Source: Oscarella lobularis
Lineage: Eukaryota > Porifera > Homoscleromorpha > Homosclerophorida > Oscarellidae
Assembly (NCBI RefSeq): GCF_947507565.1
Contig: NC_089185.1
Span: 868,001 to 932,000 of the forward strand
Reading direction: 5' to 3'
Length of the DNA stretch: 64,000 nt
Under the pieces are notes generated by a model. That model was given only the letters and a program-made list of their open reading frames with translations, searched no databases and was not told the origin of the DNA. Shown in pieces: positions 46,001-58,925 of this stretch; the first letter of the stretch is position 1, and each line of letters starts with the position of its first letter. Both the position numbers and the translations under genes were made by a program.

Positions 46001-49000
46001 AAAAACGCGACAGCGCTATCGACGTCTCCTTTCCAAAGGACGTCGCCGTTCCGTGCGACGACGTCTTTAATTTGGCTGTCACGGGGCGACCAAAAGTACG
46101 CCAAAATTGCGCGCAGCCGATTACTATCACGCACGAAGACTTCAACTCGTCGTGCAACGTGCGAAGGCATTGGTTCGTGTTGAACGAGTGCGGAGAAACG
46201 TTGGCTGAGCATGTGCAGACAATTTACCTTAGTTACAACTACTCGTATAGCGGTGAAACGACAGACATGCTTCTTTATTGCAGGCAGTCCCTACCGGCCC
46301 TCGCGCCAGGCGTGTTCTCTCGACTTCGAGTATGTGGCCCCCTTCGTGTGAAGGGTCCCGATTTTAATGTCAGTCATCGACTTGTCGGCGGGAACTCGTG
46401 TCGGAGAGAGGTGCGGCGACTGGTGGTGGTTACAGACAGTTGCAGAGAATTAAAGCGAAGTGAACGGGCGTTGTTTCTGGTTGACGATAAGCCGCCAAGT
46501 GTTTTTATGCCGTCGTTCTTTGCACGGAGCGTGAGCTGTCGAGAAGCAGCTAATTTCACTTTGGTCGGTCGCGCGAGAGCGGCGGACGATTGCAGCTCCA
46601 TACAGTCAATTACTCACAGGAATAGGATTCGCGGAAATCAACTACTCCGACGCTGGGCGGCAGAGGATGAATGCGGCAATGAGTCACCGGTAAAAATTCA
46701 GAGATTAACTTTAGTAGAAGCCGAGCCGGTTATAGACGTTCCGAAGAACGCAACTCTTTTGTGTCCTGATTCTATTCATCCGAATCAGACTGGATGGGCG
46801 ATACTGTCAAGAGACGTTAGCGAGTCTTGTTTTCAACTGGACAAGAGCATACCTGAAACTATCCTCTCTTTTGAAGACAAGATTGAACTGGATGGGTGCC
46901 CAAAGATTATAAGGCGTGTATGGAGTGCAACGGATTTTCTTGGCCATCATGTGACCGCGTCTCAGTTCATTTTTCAAGGTAAAGTTCGATTTCCTTCATT
47001 AAAGAGTATATCTGACGTTTACTTTGTAGAGAAACCGTGTTCTCCTTCGTCTCCCGTAGCCGCCGACAGAATTGACAATGATTGCGACAAGCGAATTGAC
47101 GAAGAAATTAGGAATTTCGTTGACGATGATGACGATGGATTGGTAGACGAAGACTTGGCCTATGAGCCAGTTAAATTGCAGCACTGGCCTGACTCAATCA
47201 ATGCCTCTGATTGCAACTTTGACACGTCTGTCCAACGATTCGGCATCCCAACCGTCGAGTACGTAACGGAGCAATGCAAGCCGGTGAACTTTAATAAGAC
47301 CGATACATGGGAGACAAGAAATTGCAGCTGGGATTTGACTCGCTTGTGGACGGCGACGGATTCGTGCGGAAATATTGACAGAAATATTCAAGAATTTCAT
47401 ATAAAAGATTCAAGCGGTCCAGTGATTGACTTCAAGAACCCCAGTGGAAGAGTTAGCTGTCACGCTCTAAGCAGAGAAAATCGATTCAGATACGTTCACA
47501 TCTGGGATAAATGCAATAGCACGGTAGAGGAGGTGGCCCACTCGGATTTCTACTTTTCTGGCGAAGACGTAGGATGTGGGGTGCGAAGACGCTGGAGAGC
47601 TCACGATGCGTGCGGAAATCCGTCGTTCGCTGAACAAATGTTTTTTATTGCCATGCCGGAACGCCAAGTCAGATTTCCGGCCAATCAAACCGTTGAATGT
47701 GACCATTCGTCTCATCCCAACTCAACGGGCTGGGCATCAGTCGCTTCTCGAACAGTCTGTACATCGGACGTCGTAATCAAAGATGTAGTCAATTACGAAG
47801 ACATCATCTACAGTGAATCACGCTGTCGTACGGTAATTCGTCGTCACTGGTCAATCAGAGACGGTTGCGGCGGACGTACTGCAGCAAATGATCAGTACAT
47901 CACAGTTATTCATCATCGAAACTCACGCGTGGATTTTCCATCTAACACATCTGTATCGTCGTGCAAAGACTTGGCAAATCTCCAGAAGACTGGGAGACCG
48001 ACTGTGAAGAGAAACTGTACCGAACTGGACACCAAATACCAGGATCATATTGAGGGATGTCGTGTGATAAGACAGTGGACCGTCAGCGATCCGTGCACGG
48101 GAGAACACTTCAAAGCGGCACAGAATATTGTCGTTAAATTTGACGAGTACGAACTGGACGTCCCAGCCTCGCTTACAGTTGCGTGCGACGCCGAAGTTTC
48201 TGCTCCGTCGTACGTGGGACCGGTGCCTTTTACTCAGCAGTGTATTCATCATGGAGGTATCCTAACTGTCTCCTGGCTTGGTGTCGAGACGGAGGATCGC
48301 GAAATTCAGTTCAACTCGTGCAGAAAGGTTGTTCGACGAACGATTCGCGCTAGAGACAGTTGCAGAAGCCGCACGTATGAGCAGGTAATCACCTATAGTG
48401 ATAAAGATCCTCCGACTTTTCTGGAGTTACCCGACGCCGTAGCAACGTGCCGAGAAGCTATCAATGGCCGTCTGCCCGCGCCAAGAATTGAGGACTCGTG
48501 CTCCAAGTGGGAGGTGAAACACGTGGATCAGCTTTCGGGGACGTCTTTGAGGCGAACGTGGCAGGCGGAGGACGTCTGCGGAAATGCGGCGATGCCGCGC
48601 GATCAACTCGTCCGACTCCGCAGTCACGCTCCTCGAATAGCAGTTCCGTCTAACACGACGGTCTCCTGCGGCGAAGATCCGACGCTCAATGTGACTGGCG
48701 GAGCAGCTGAGATCAAGCACGATATTCAACCGGAGTGCTTTGACCTTGGGTTTCAACCGTCGACGCTAACGTACACTGATCACGTTGAAGTAGATGGTTG
48801 TCCGGGCTTGCTTCAACGACGCTGGGTTCTTCGGTCTGACTTTGGTCATCAAATTAAGGCAGATCAGTGGATACATATTGGTATTGTTTTGGAGGTATTT
48901 TGGATGCGTGCTAATAACGTGTCTATTATTTTAGACTTCCCACCGTGCGAGACATCGCCTATGGTTCCGTTTGATTCTATAGATAACGACTGCGACGAAC

Positions 49001-52000
49001 GAATTGATGAAGAGGTAAGAAACTTTATCGACGACGACGGCGACGGACTGACGGACGAAGACTTGGCATTCGAGCCTGTTAAATTAAAGCAGTCTTCAGA
49101 CTCTGACTCTAGCGCCAGAGTCGACTGCGACTTTGATACGTCTGGCATCCCAACAGTGGAGTACGTAACGGAAGAATGCAAGCCGGTGAACTTTAATAAG
49201 ACCGATACATGGGAGACAAGAAATTGCAGCTGGGATTTAACTCGCTTGTGGATGGCGACGGATTCGTGCGGAAATATTGACAGAAATATTCAAGAATTTC
49301 ACATAAAAGATTCAAGCGGTCCAGTGATTGACTTCAAGAACTCCAGTGGAAGAGTTGTCTGTCACGCTCTAAGCAGAGAAAATCGATTCAGATACGTTCA
49401 CATCTGGGATAAATGCAATAGCACGGTAGAGGAGGTGGCCCACTCGGATTTCTACTTTTCTGGCGAAGACGTAGGATGTGGGGTGCGAAGACGCTGGAGA
49501 GCTCACGATGCGTGCGGAAATCCGTCGTTCGCTGAACAAATGTTTCTTATCGCCATGCCGGAACGCCAAGTCAGATTTCCGGCCAATCAAACCATTGAAT
49601 GTGACCATTCGTCACATCCCAACTCAACGGGCTGGGCATCAGTCGTTTCTCGAACAGTCTGTACATCGGACGTCGTAATCAAAGATGTAGTCAATTACGA
49701 AGACATCATCTACAGTGAGTCACACTGTCGTACGGTAATTCGTCGTCACTGGTCAATCAGAGACGGTTGCGGCGGGAACGTTATGACAAATGATCAGTAC
49801 ATCACAGTTATTCATCATCGAAACTCACGCGTGGATTTTCCATCTAGCACATCTGTATCGTCGTGCAAAGACTTGGCAAATCTCCAGAAGACTGGGAGAC
49901 CGACTGTGAAGAGAAACTGTACCGAACTGGACACCAAATACCAGGATGACATTGATGGATGTCGTGTGATAAGACAGTGGACCGTCAGCGATCCGTGCAC
50001 GGGAGAACACTTCAAAGCGGCACAGAATATTGTCGTTAAATTTGACGAGTACGAACTGGACGTCCCAGCCTCGCTTACAGTTGCGTGCGACGCCGAAGTT
50101 TCTGCTCCGTCGTACGTGGGACCGGTGCCTTTTACTCAGCAATGTATTCATCGTGGAGGTATCCTAACTGTCTCCTGGCTTGGTGTCGAGACAGAGGATC
50201 GCGAAATTCAGTTCAACTCGTGCAGAAAAGTTGTTCGACGAACGATCCGCGGTAGAGACAGTTGCAGAAGCCGCACGTATGAGCAGGTAATCACCTATAG
50301 TGATAAAGATCCTCCGACTTTTCTGGAGTTACCCGACGCCGTAGCAACGTGCCGAGAAGCTATCAATGGCCTTCTGCCGGCGCCAAGAATTGAGGACTCG
50401 TGCTCCAAGTGGGAGGTGAAACACGTGGATCAGCTTTCGGGGACGTCTTTGAGGCGAACGTGGCAGGCGGAGGACGTCTGCGGAAATGCGGCGATGCCGC
50501 GCGATCAACTCGTCCGACTCCGCAGTCACGCTCCTCGAATAGCAGTTCCGTCTAACACGACGGTCTCCTGCGGCGAAGATCCGACGCTCAATGTGACTGG
50601 CGGAGCAGCTGAGATCAAGCACGATATTCAACCGGAGTGCTTTGACCTTGGGTTTCAACCGTCGACGCTAACGTACACTGATCGCGTTGAAGTAGATGGT
50701 TGTCCGGGCTTGCTTCGACGGCGCTGGGTTCTTCGGTCTGACTTTGGTCATCAAATTGAGGCAGATCAGTGGATACATATTGGTATTGTTTTGAGGGTAT
50801 TTTGGATGCGTGCTAATAACTTGTCTATTTTTTAGACTCTCCACCATGCGAGACATCGCCTATGGTTCCGTTTGATTCTATAGATAACGACTGCGACGAA
50901 CGAATTGATGAAGAGGTAAGAAACTTTATCGACGACGACGGCGACGGACTGACCGACGAGGACTTGGCATTTGAGCCTGTTAAATTAAAGCAGTCTTCAG
51001 ACTCTGACTCTAGCGCCAGAGTCGACTGCGACTTTGATACGTCTGTCCAACGATTGGGCATCCCAACAGTGGAGTACGTAACGGAAGAATGCAAGCCGGT
51101 GAACTTTAATAAGACCGATACATGGGAGACAAGAAATTGCAGCTGGGATTTAACTCGCTTGTGGACGGCGACGGATTCGTGCGGAAATATTGACAGAAAT
51201 ATTCAAGAATTTCACATAAAAGATTCAAGCGGTCCAGCAATCGACTTCAAGAACCCCAGTGGAAAAGTTAATTGCCCCGCTCTAACCAGAGAAAATCGAT
51301 TCAGATACGTTCACGTCTGGGATAAATGCAATAGCACGGTAGAGGAGGTGGCCCACTCGGATTTCTACTTTTCTGGCGAAGACGTAGGATGTGGGGTGCG
51401 AAGACGCTGGAGAGCTCACGATGCGTGCGGAAATCCGTCGTTCGCTGAACAAATGTTTCTTATCGCCGTGCCAGAACGCCAAGTGAGGTTTCCGGCCAAT
51501 CAAACCGTTGAATGTGATCATTCGTCACATCCCAACTCAACGGGCTGGGCATCAGTCGTTTCTCGGACAGTCTGTACATCGGACGTTGTAATCAAAGATG
51601 TAGTCAATTACGAAGACATCATCTACAGTGAGTCACACTGTCGTACGGTAATTCGTCGTCACTGGTCAATCAGAGACGGTTGCGGCGGGAACGTTATGAC
51701 AAATGATCAGTACATCACAGTTATTCATCATCGAAGTCCACACGTCGATTTTCCGTCAAACACTGCAGTGTCGTCTTGCAAGGAATTGAGAGATGTCCAT
51801 GTTACCGGGACTCCGTCAGTTACCGGTAATTGCACGCATCTGGATATTGAATACGCAGATAACATAAATGGATGCCACGTGCTAAGACAGTGGATTGTTA
51901 GCGATCCGTGCACGGGAAAAGAGTACAAGAAACTGCAGATCGTTCTGCTTGAGTTTGACGAATACGCACTGGATATCGCTCCTTCGTTGACCGTGGCGTG

Positions 52001-55000
52001 CAACGCCACTGTTGAAGCACCCTCGTACGTGGGACCCGTGCCTCTTGTACAGCAGTGCATTCACGGCGACGGCATTTTGACAGTCGCGTGGCTTGGAGTT
52101 GAATTAAAAGATCACGAAATTCAGTCCAATTCGTGCAGAAAAATTGTTCAAAGGACAATCGTTGGCCGTGACAGCTGCAGAAATTATTCATACGAGCAAA
52201 CGATCACTTATTTGGATAGGGATCCTCCTGCTCTTTTGGTCACATCGGATACAGTAGTAGCAACTTGCCGGGAAGTTCGCGCCGAGCCACCTTTTAGTGC
52301 GGAGGCTAGAGACGAGTGCTCCAAAGTGACTTTGGACTATGTCGATCAGCTTTACGGTACATCGTCAGTCAGGAGGACGTGGCGAGCGAGCGATGTCTGC
52401 GGAAACGTGGCGATGCCGCAAGATCATCTACTTCAACTTCGTAGCGATCGTCCTCAAATAGAGGTGCCGCCGAACATGACGATCGCTTGTGGCGAATCAG
52501 CATCGCTCAACGCGACAGGCGGAGCGGCACGGATCAAACAGGATATTCAACCAGAGTGCTTTGAGCTCGGCGTACAGCCATCGGTCCTCACACACGTCGA
52601 CGAGAGTCGAGTTGACGGCTGTCCGGGCTTACTTCGACGACATTGGGTACTTCAGACAGATCTCGGTCATAGAATTGAAGCGGATCAGTGGATACACATC
52701 GGTACGGTTTGTGTGCGTATATAGAGAGACGGGATCGCTCAGAGTTTTTAGGCACCTCGGGAAAACGTTAGAACCCCCAAGACAGTATCTTTAGTTCATC
52801 AAACCCTATCATATCCGTTAGCGTTCCTAATACAATCCGATGTAGTATGACTTACAGTACTGTTGGTTTACTTTCTTTTCTGCTTAGACGCTCCGCCGTG
52901 CGAGACGTCTACAATGGTTCCGGCCGATTCTAAGGATAACGACTGCGACGGAAGAACTGACGAAGAGTCGCGCAACTTTTTGGACGACGACAATGACGGG
53001 TTGATCGACGAGGATCTGGCCAGCATACCTCCGACAATAATTGTGCCGCCAGTGTCTCCTGTCGTTGCTTGTCGCGATGTGGGCTCTCTTTCAGCGGGAA
53101 CTTCTGGTATTGTATCTGTCATTGGTGGATGCTCCCCTCTGCTCACGTACGAGGACGTCATTCCGCCGAGAGCGGGACGATGTGCTTGGGTCGTACTGCG
53201 TCTGTGGCGTGCTGTAGACGCATGCAACAACACAGCGAATGCGACGCAGGAAATACGCATCAGGGACGTCACCCCGCCAGTTCTTCAGATTCCGCCGCCT
53301 CCATCTAGCGGACTGAGATGCGACGAGTTGGTAACACAAGGGACAAATCTACGTGAAGATCTCGCCTTTGATGAATGCTCCGATAACGTGACGGTTACGC
53401 GTCAAGACAAAATTGCCAGCAGTTGCACAGTACTGCAAAATTGGTCGGCTGTGGACGGTTGCGGTAATGTCTCGCCGACGTTCACCGTATCTACGAATCT
53501 TTCAATGGAAGCACCTGCTGTTCGTTTTCCAGTCGACTCCACACTTAGATGCGGAGCGCAGAGAATCATTCCGGCAATCACCGGCGAGCCTGTGGTAGCA
53601 GAAAAGTCCGTTTGCGGATCAGAACATCGTTTGTCGTACGCGATGACGTACAGCGATTCAAACGACACTAGCGAAGACTGTTGGATACGCGTCGTTCGCA
53701 CGTGGTTGGTTGAGGACGAGTGCGGTCGTCGTACGAGCGGAATCCAACGAATTAACGTCAGACATCGTCGCCGTCCTGAGATCATCTTTCCGTCGCAGCA
53801 CGTTCGCGTTGATTGCTTTGCTGCTGAAAATGTCACGCTAACGGGCAGACCGTCTGTTTTTCAAAACTGCACTCCCGTGACGATGTCGTACAGCGATACG
53901 GTAACAAATTGTAGTATCGTGCGACGGTGGAGCGTCTTTGATGACTGCGGTGAGCTAATTGCTGAAAGGGAGCAAAACATCCAAATTGACTATTTCCTTT
54001 GGGTGAATACGGAACCGAAGTCGGTTGACATCGATTGCAGGCAACGTTTTCCAGAGCATATCGGTAGTCTAAATCCTCCACGGACATTGATATGCGGACC
54101 TCTTACGATAGCCGGTCCATATTTTGACGTGGAAGACGTGCCTGATTCGTCGTCCTCTTCATGCGCACATACGACAATTAGACGAATCACGGCGAGAGAT
54201 TCGTGTCATGCCATCGAGACGTTCTATCAAAAGATAACGCGATTTGACCGCACTCCGCCAATCGTCTCGCTTCCTCTTAGTGCGAAGTGCGAATGCAATC
54301 AGACGAAAGACATGGTCGTTGTAGGCGAGCCGACGGTGGTCGACGATTGCAGCAATGTTACCGTCAGTTATACGGACACTCTCGATGGCCACCTAATGCT
54401 GCGACAGTGGAGCGCGGAAGACTCGTGCGGAAATCGAGCAGAACCAAAAATACAGCAGATTGAATTACTGGATAATCCGCCTGAAGTCGATTTTCCGCCG
54501 GACGCAAATGTTTATTGCGATCAGTCTCCACTTCCTAATGTAACGGGAATGCCGAAGATAATGCGTGACGTCAGCGACGATTGTCTTGCTCTTGGCTGCC
54601 AGAGCTCGACACTCAGCTTTACGGACGAACACGTTGACGACCACTGCCCGGCAATTTTAACGCGAACATGGCAAGTCCGTTCGTTTATACCCCGAAACGA
54701 ACTCCGACGCAACCAGACAATTGCGATGGTGAATTTGCCAACGAAAGGTAATGCGGCGTTAGCTTTATTCAACGGTTTCATGTGTATTTTATTCTAGAAC
54801 CTTGCATTCCTGCTGCTGGTTCACCTGCCGACCGTATTGACAACGACTGCGATGGTCGAATTGACGAGGAAGCGCGTAATTTTATCGACGACGACGGCGA
54901 TGGGCTTGTTGACGAAGATCTGGCTACAATGGTCCCGAGAATGCTTGTGCCTTCTTCAGTGGTCCTAGAATGCGACGATTCGGAGAATGTTCAGTCGTTT

Positions 55001-58000
55001 AGGCCAAGGGCGTTGCCTTCAATGCGGCCGTCATTCAGAGGCGTTGAGAAAAACTGCTCAAATATGACCGTGGATTTCTACGACAATGGCGGCGACGACA
55101 GGAAGAAGTGTCCTCTGATTTTTCACCGTTTTTGGACGGCAAAAGACGGCTGTGGAAATGTCGTCAATAGCAGTCAAACGATTGAAATACGCGATCAAGT
55201 GAAACCGATTTTACTTCGTCCTCCCGATTCTTCTCCCGTGCAATGCCACGATCTTCGAGCGGATGTCCTAGTGACGCCGTCAGAAGATTTTGTATCTGAT
55301 AACTGCGCAAACGTTTCGTCGTTGATTATTCGGCGACGCGACACGCTGGTAGACAGCTGTTTCGTTCGTCGACAGTGGACGGCTGAAGACCAGTGCGGAA
55401 ATGTGGCTCTGCCTCTAAGCCAAGTGGTACCGCTGCAACTAACGGACTCACCTTCCATACGATTTCCCCATGACGTAACGTTAGAGTGTGTGTCGGACGT
55501 GAGGCCCGCCGTCACAGGGCGACCCGTTATCAATTCACCTGTTGTCTGCGGTGCGTTTCGCCGCAGCTTCAACATTACTTACCTTGATACGCCTGCCTTG
55601 AGTGACTCTTGTCATCGAACGATTCGTCGGCTATGGACGATTACCGACGAGTGCGGTGAATCAGTACGAAAGCACGCTCAAATGATCACCACAGTCAAGG
55701 TCCGTCAGCCGCGTATACGTTTTCCACCTAAAAAGGTGTCGGTAGAATGCAGCAATGCAAATGAATCCGGCGAGCCTACTGTTACGAGTAATTGCACGTC
55801 CGTATCAATACTGGTTGAGGACGAAGTGGCGAAGTGCGACGTTGTACGACGTTGGAAGGTTGTAGATGCGTGCGGTCGAGAAGTCGGGAGGAGAAGGCAG
55901 ACTGTCAGTCTGGAATACGACATTGTGACAGCCGCAGCAGAGAAGCTGGCAGATGAAACCACTATTGGCTGTAGACAACCGCTTCCCACTATTTCAACAA
56001 TTCCACGTCAGACGATTACGTGCGGTCTCGTGAATGTCACTGGTCCGAATGTCGTGCTGAAAGTGCTGTCGCAAATTGAGGAGGGAGGATGTCGCGAGAC
56101 AATTGTACGGTCGTTTTCGCTCAGCGATTCGTGTGGCGCGAGTGCGACAGCGGTGCAGCGCATAAGCCGCGTTGACAGAGATCCTCCGACGATAACCCAT
56201 TACCCGCCGTCGGACATTGAAGTGCCGTGCAACGAGGTGACGCAGTTTCGATCCGTCGGGGAGCTGAGAGCGGAAGACGGTTGCAATACTGTGTACACAT
56301 CCTACAAGGACTCGCAAAACGGGTCGCTGTTGCTACGACGCTGGCGCGTCACAGACGAGTGCGGAAACGATGCTTCGTCTTACACGCAGAGAATTCGACT
56401 ACTGTTTAATGAGCCGGTTGTTTCGTTTCCGGCCGTTAGAGAGATATCGTGCACAGATTCCGCTCGGCCTGACTTCACCGGACGACCGAAGGTCACGAGT
56501 GACGAGACGGAAGCATGTCAGCGTCTGGGTATTCAGAAAATGAACATTTCGTATCGCGACGAAATGACGGGGTCAGGCTGTCCGGGAAGAATAGTACGAA
56601 CGTGGAAAGTAGACATCCTTGGGCAGGCTGCGTCAGGTGAACAAGTTATAATGCTCAAAGAAAATCCTAACTCAAGTAAGCTCGCTTGTCCTGTGCTCTA
56701 ATGTTCAAAGCAATTTATTTCTGGCGCAGATTGCCGCCCCCTGCCTTCTCCTCGTCTTGGTTTTATGCGACCTATCGGTGTGACGGCAGTAGGAACAACG
56801 GTTGCATTCTATTGTCGCAGAGGCTTTCGATTGACCGGCTCCCGTCTAAGAACGTGCCAAAAATCACTTGAATGGTCGGGAACACAACCGGTCTGCGGGT
56901 GTAAGTTTGTCTTTTGTTGATAAAGCTGTGTCGTAACTTTCGGCTTTAGCTGTATATTGCGGCGACCCAGGAAGGGTTGAAAACGGGCAATTCGTTGGAG
57001 CGCACTACACGTACGGGCGTCACGTCGTTTTGCAGTGCAACGCCGGCTATAGTCCTACGGGCGACAAAATTCGCTATTGTCGGTCGAGCGGCCGGTGGAC
57101 GCCCGGGTCGTATAGCTGCAAAGGTGAGAAAACAGAGTTGTATTTGTCGTCTTGAGATGTTTTGCTTAATGCCAGCTGTTGAATGTCCTCGGATGTATTG
57201 TCCGCCTGATGGCTGGTGCTCCTCGTACGAACGATCTTTTGGATCAAATGTAAAATTCCGCTGCAACAACGGCTATCAATTGTCCGGTTCACGAGAGCGT
57301 GTCTGCCAGGTGGACGGCACGTGGTCCGGAGTGACGACGACCTGCGACCGTAAGTTACAATCGCGAGTCTCCTCGTGGAAATTTCAAGTTCCTTTGTTTA
57401 ATTAGGCAAGGGCTGCGGGAGGAATTTTAATTCGCTGTCTGGCAAGTTCACCTCTCCGTCTTATCCACGTTTCTACGGTAACGACGCTTACTGCGTGTGG
57501 CGTATTGAAACGTCGGCGTCCGCCACTCTCGTTTTTGATCAATTCGATACGGAGAAAGATCGCGACGTTTTGACAATACGAAACGGAATAAGTCGCTCAT
57601 CGCCAGCCGTTGCGCGTCTTTCTGGAAAAGGACGACCTCTTCCTTTGACAGCCTCGTCTGGATTCTATCTAACGTTTCAAACGAACGAGCGAAAAGCTGG
57701 TCCAGGATTTGCAGCGAAGTTCTTCGAGGCGTCTCCGTGCGGCGGCGTGGTAGAGGGCGCTCACGGCATTATCAAGAGCCCGAACTATCCTCAACGCTAT
57801 CCGCGCGGTGTTGACTGCTACTGGACGATCGTAGCACCTCACGATAACATGCGCCTCTCGTTTCTCGATTTCGAAGTGTCTAAGTCCGACTACTGCATCA
57901 TTCGTGACGGCGTCACCGACGATTCAAAAGTATTGCGGCGCTTGAAAGGAAGCCGCAGCTACATTCGCGGCAGCGTAGTCACTCTGCCGTCAGCCGTAAG

Positions 58001-58667
58001 CTGGATTCATTTTCACTCGGACGCGTTTGGGTCCGGTCGGGGATTTCGAGCAGTATTTTCAGNNNNNNNNNNNNNNNNNNNNNNNNNNNNNNNNNNNNNN
58101 NNNNNNNNNNNNNNNNNNNNNNNNNNNNNNNNNNNNNNNNNNNNNNNNNNNNNNNNNNNNNNNNNNNNNNNNNNNNNNNNNNNNNNNNNNNNNNNNNNNN
58201 NNNNNNNNNNNNNNNNNNNNNNNNNNNNNNNNNNNNNNNNNNNNNNNNNNNNNNNNNNNNNNGGGCAAACGTTGTTGCCCGAATCAAGGGGCGATATGGT
58301 AAGCAGCGCATTTTGGATGGTCGGCGGTCAGCAGGTGCGACTTTCTCGCTCTTCTGATTCGGCAACTCTTGCCTATTCAACCGCCCGCTGTCTGAACGAA
58401 TTGTCGCTACGGGCGGTATCTTCTGCGTGTGCGGAAGGAAAATCTCCTTTGTCTGTCTGCAAAATGAGCGGACGGTGGGACGGTCTGTGCCGCATTGGAG
58501 AAATGACAGCTTGCGAATCTACACTCGGTCTCACAATCGGCTGTAGTGGGGATACCAATGCCGTCTACGTAGGGAAAACGGCACTCGACGGAGCCGACTT
58601 TCAAGTGCAGGATGGAGAAATACTAAGAGTGCCCCTCGATTACGATATCAACGTCTGGGTGCGTTAG
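43060..58667 (+). CDS. Giant secreted modular protein: IgGFc-binding-type domain, six units of MopE motif plus seven DxCGN modules, three sushi and two CUB domains
   Basis: Extracellular protein of about 4,600 residues before the gap. Exon 1 encodes a signal peptide (MSLLPILVAATIWFSIVKG), followed by a 750-base intron. Exon 2 (from about 43865) has an IgGFc-binding-like domain to about 45165 (YFVASYKSYRGRYSTFSVIA, VSDNTRITVYP, EQVPPVNRWGTEFATVPLAT), then the first repeat unit. Five further units each fill one exon. Sushi domains follow at 56730-57350 (AVYCGDPGRVENGQFVGAHY; FRCNNGYQLSGSRERVCQVD), then CUB domains at about 57410-57720 (TSPSYPRFYGNDAYCVWRIE) and 57745-58062 (IKSPNYPQRYPRGVDCYWTI). 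All repeat-unit introns are phase 1. Open frames seem to end at 50835 and 52724 only because they run into introns. Sequence after the gap (58263-58667) ends in a stop, but whether it belongs to this protein is not certain. No transmembrane segment is seen. Possible roles are adhesion, matrix or microbe binding, all inferred. Confidence 0.85.
43800..43855. repeat. (GATA)n and AT-rich stretch in the first intron of the giant gene
   Basis: Three to four GATA units (43803-43816), followed by an AT-rich segment of TAAATTAATAAATTATTTT type, directly before the acceptor of exon 2. Confidence 0.7.
46979..47029 (+). other. In-frame 51-base intron before unit 2
   Basis: GTAAAG to TTTGTAG, 51 bases, without an in-frame stop codon, so retention would keep the frame. 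The equivalent intron before unit 3 (48881-48934) is 54 bases and also stop-free; that before unit 4 (50783-50835) is 53 bases and contains a stop. Confidence 0.75.
47030..51740 (+). repeat. Near-identical tandem duplication block (units 2, 3 and first half of 4)
   Basis: Units 2 and 3 differ at only about 20 residues by eye over roughly 580. Unit 3 and unit 4 are almost identical over their first half, up to about 51735, where similarity drops sharply. The introns before units 3 and 4 (48881-48934 and 50783-50835) are nearly identical too. Unit 3 lacks four residues (VQRL) present in unit 4 near 51045. Confidence 0.9.
58063..58262. other. Assembly gap (200 N)
   Basis: Exactly 200 N characters, so probably a placeholder of unknown true length. 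It falls inside the second CUB domain of the giant gene, so domains may be missing here. Confidence 0.98.
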
Positions 58668-58925
58668 AGATGCATTACGCTAGAATCGTACGTTAGAGAG
58701 AAAATACTCAAGAGGGGACGCTACAAGTACTAGTAGCAGAGTAGAATTTCACATGTACTCCCATTAATTAACCTATATTAAACATCGGAAAATGATCCAA
58801 TAGGAGCGAATGGTCACTCTCTCTCTTTCAGCCGATTGGGTACAGTAAGGGAATCGCACACACCAAATGCATCTGTTTACGCCCATTTCCCGCGGTAGCG
58901 CACGGCAACGCAAACAACACATTCA

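Larger units (their letters stand above)
45172..56675 (+). repeat. Six tandem coding units of about 1.85 kb, each MopE-like motif plus seven DxCGN modules
   Basis: Unit starts: 45172, 47030, 48935, 50836, 52888, 54798. Each begins with DxxDNDCDxRIDEE (a MopE-type putative metal-binding motif) and an acidic DDDGDGxxDEDLA loop that resembles a calcium-binding EF-hand or dockerin loop. Each then carries seven modules of about 75-85 residues ending in xWxxxDxCGNxxxxxQxI. Examples in unit 1 are TLRDGCGN, DVVDSCGN, FVLNECGE and AAEDECGN. The seventh module of every unit has lost the CGN core (ATDFLGHH, LRSDFGHQ, QVRSFIPRN, KVDILGQ). Every unit keeps the same module order. The MopE and CGN modules are familiar from bacterial surface proteins. 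Confidence 0.9.

Noticed and set aside
45068-50151. Many minus-strand frames of 60-190 codons opposite the giant gene
   Set aside because: Shadow frames; they repeat with the plus-strand units and carry no domain.
43972-50835. Single 2287-codon protein ending at 50835
   Set aside because: The stop lies in a 53-base intron; canonical GT-AG splicing continues the same repeat series in the next exon.
45172-56675. CRISPR array or transposon as cause of the tandem repeats
   Set aside because: Repeats are about 1.85 kb, protein-coding in one frame, and bounded by spliced introns; no short direct repeats with spacers and no terminal repeats were seen.
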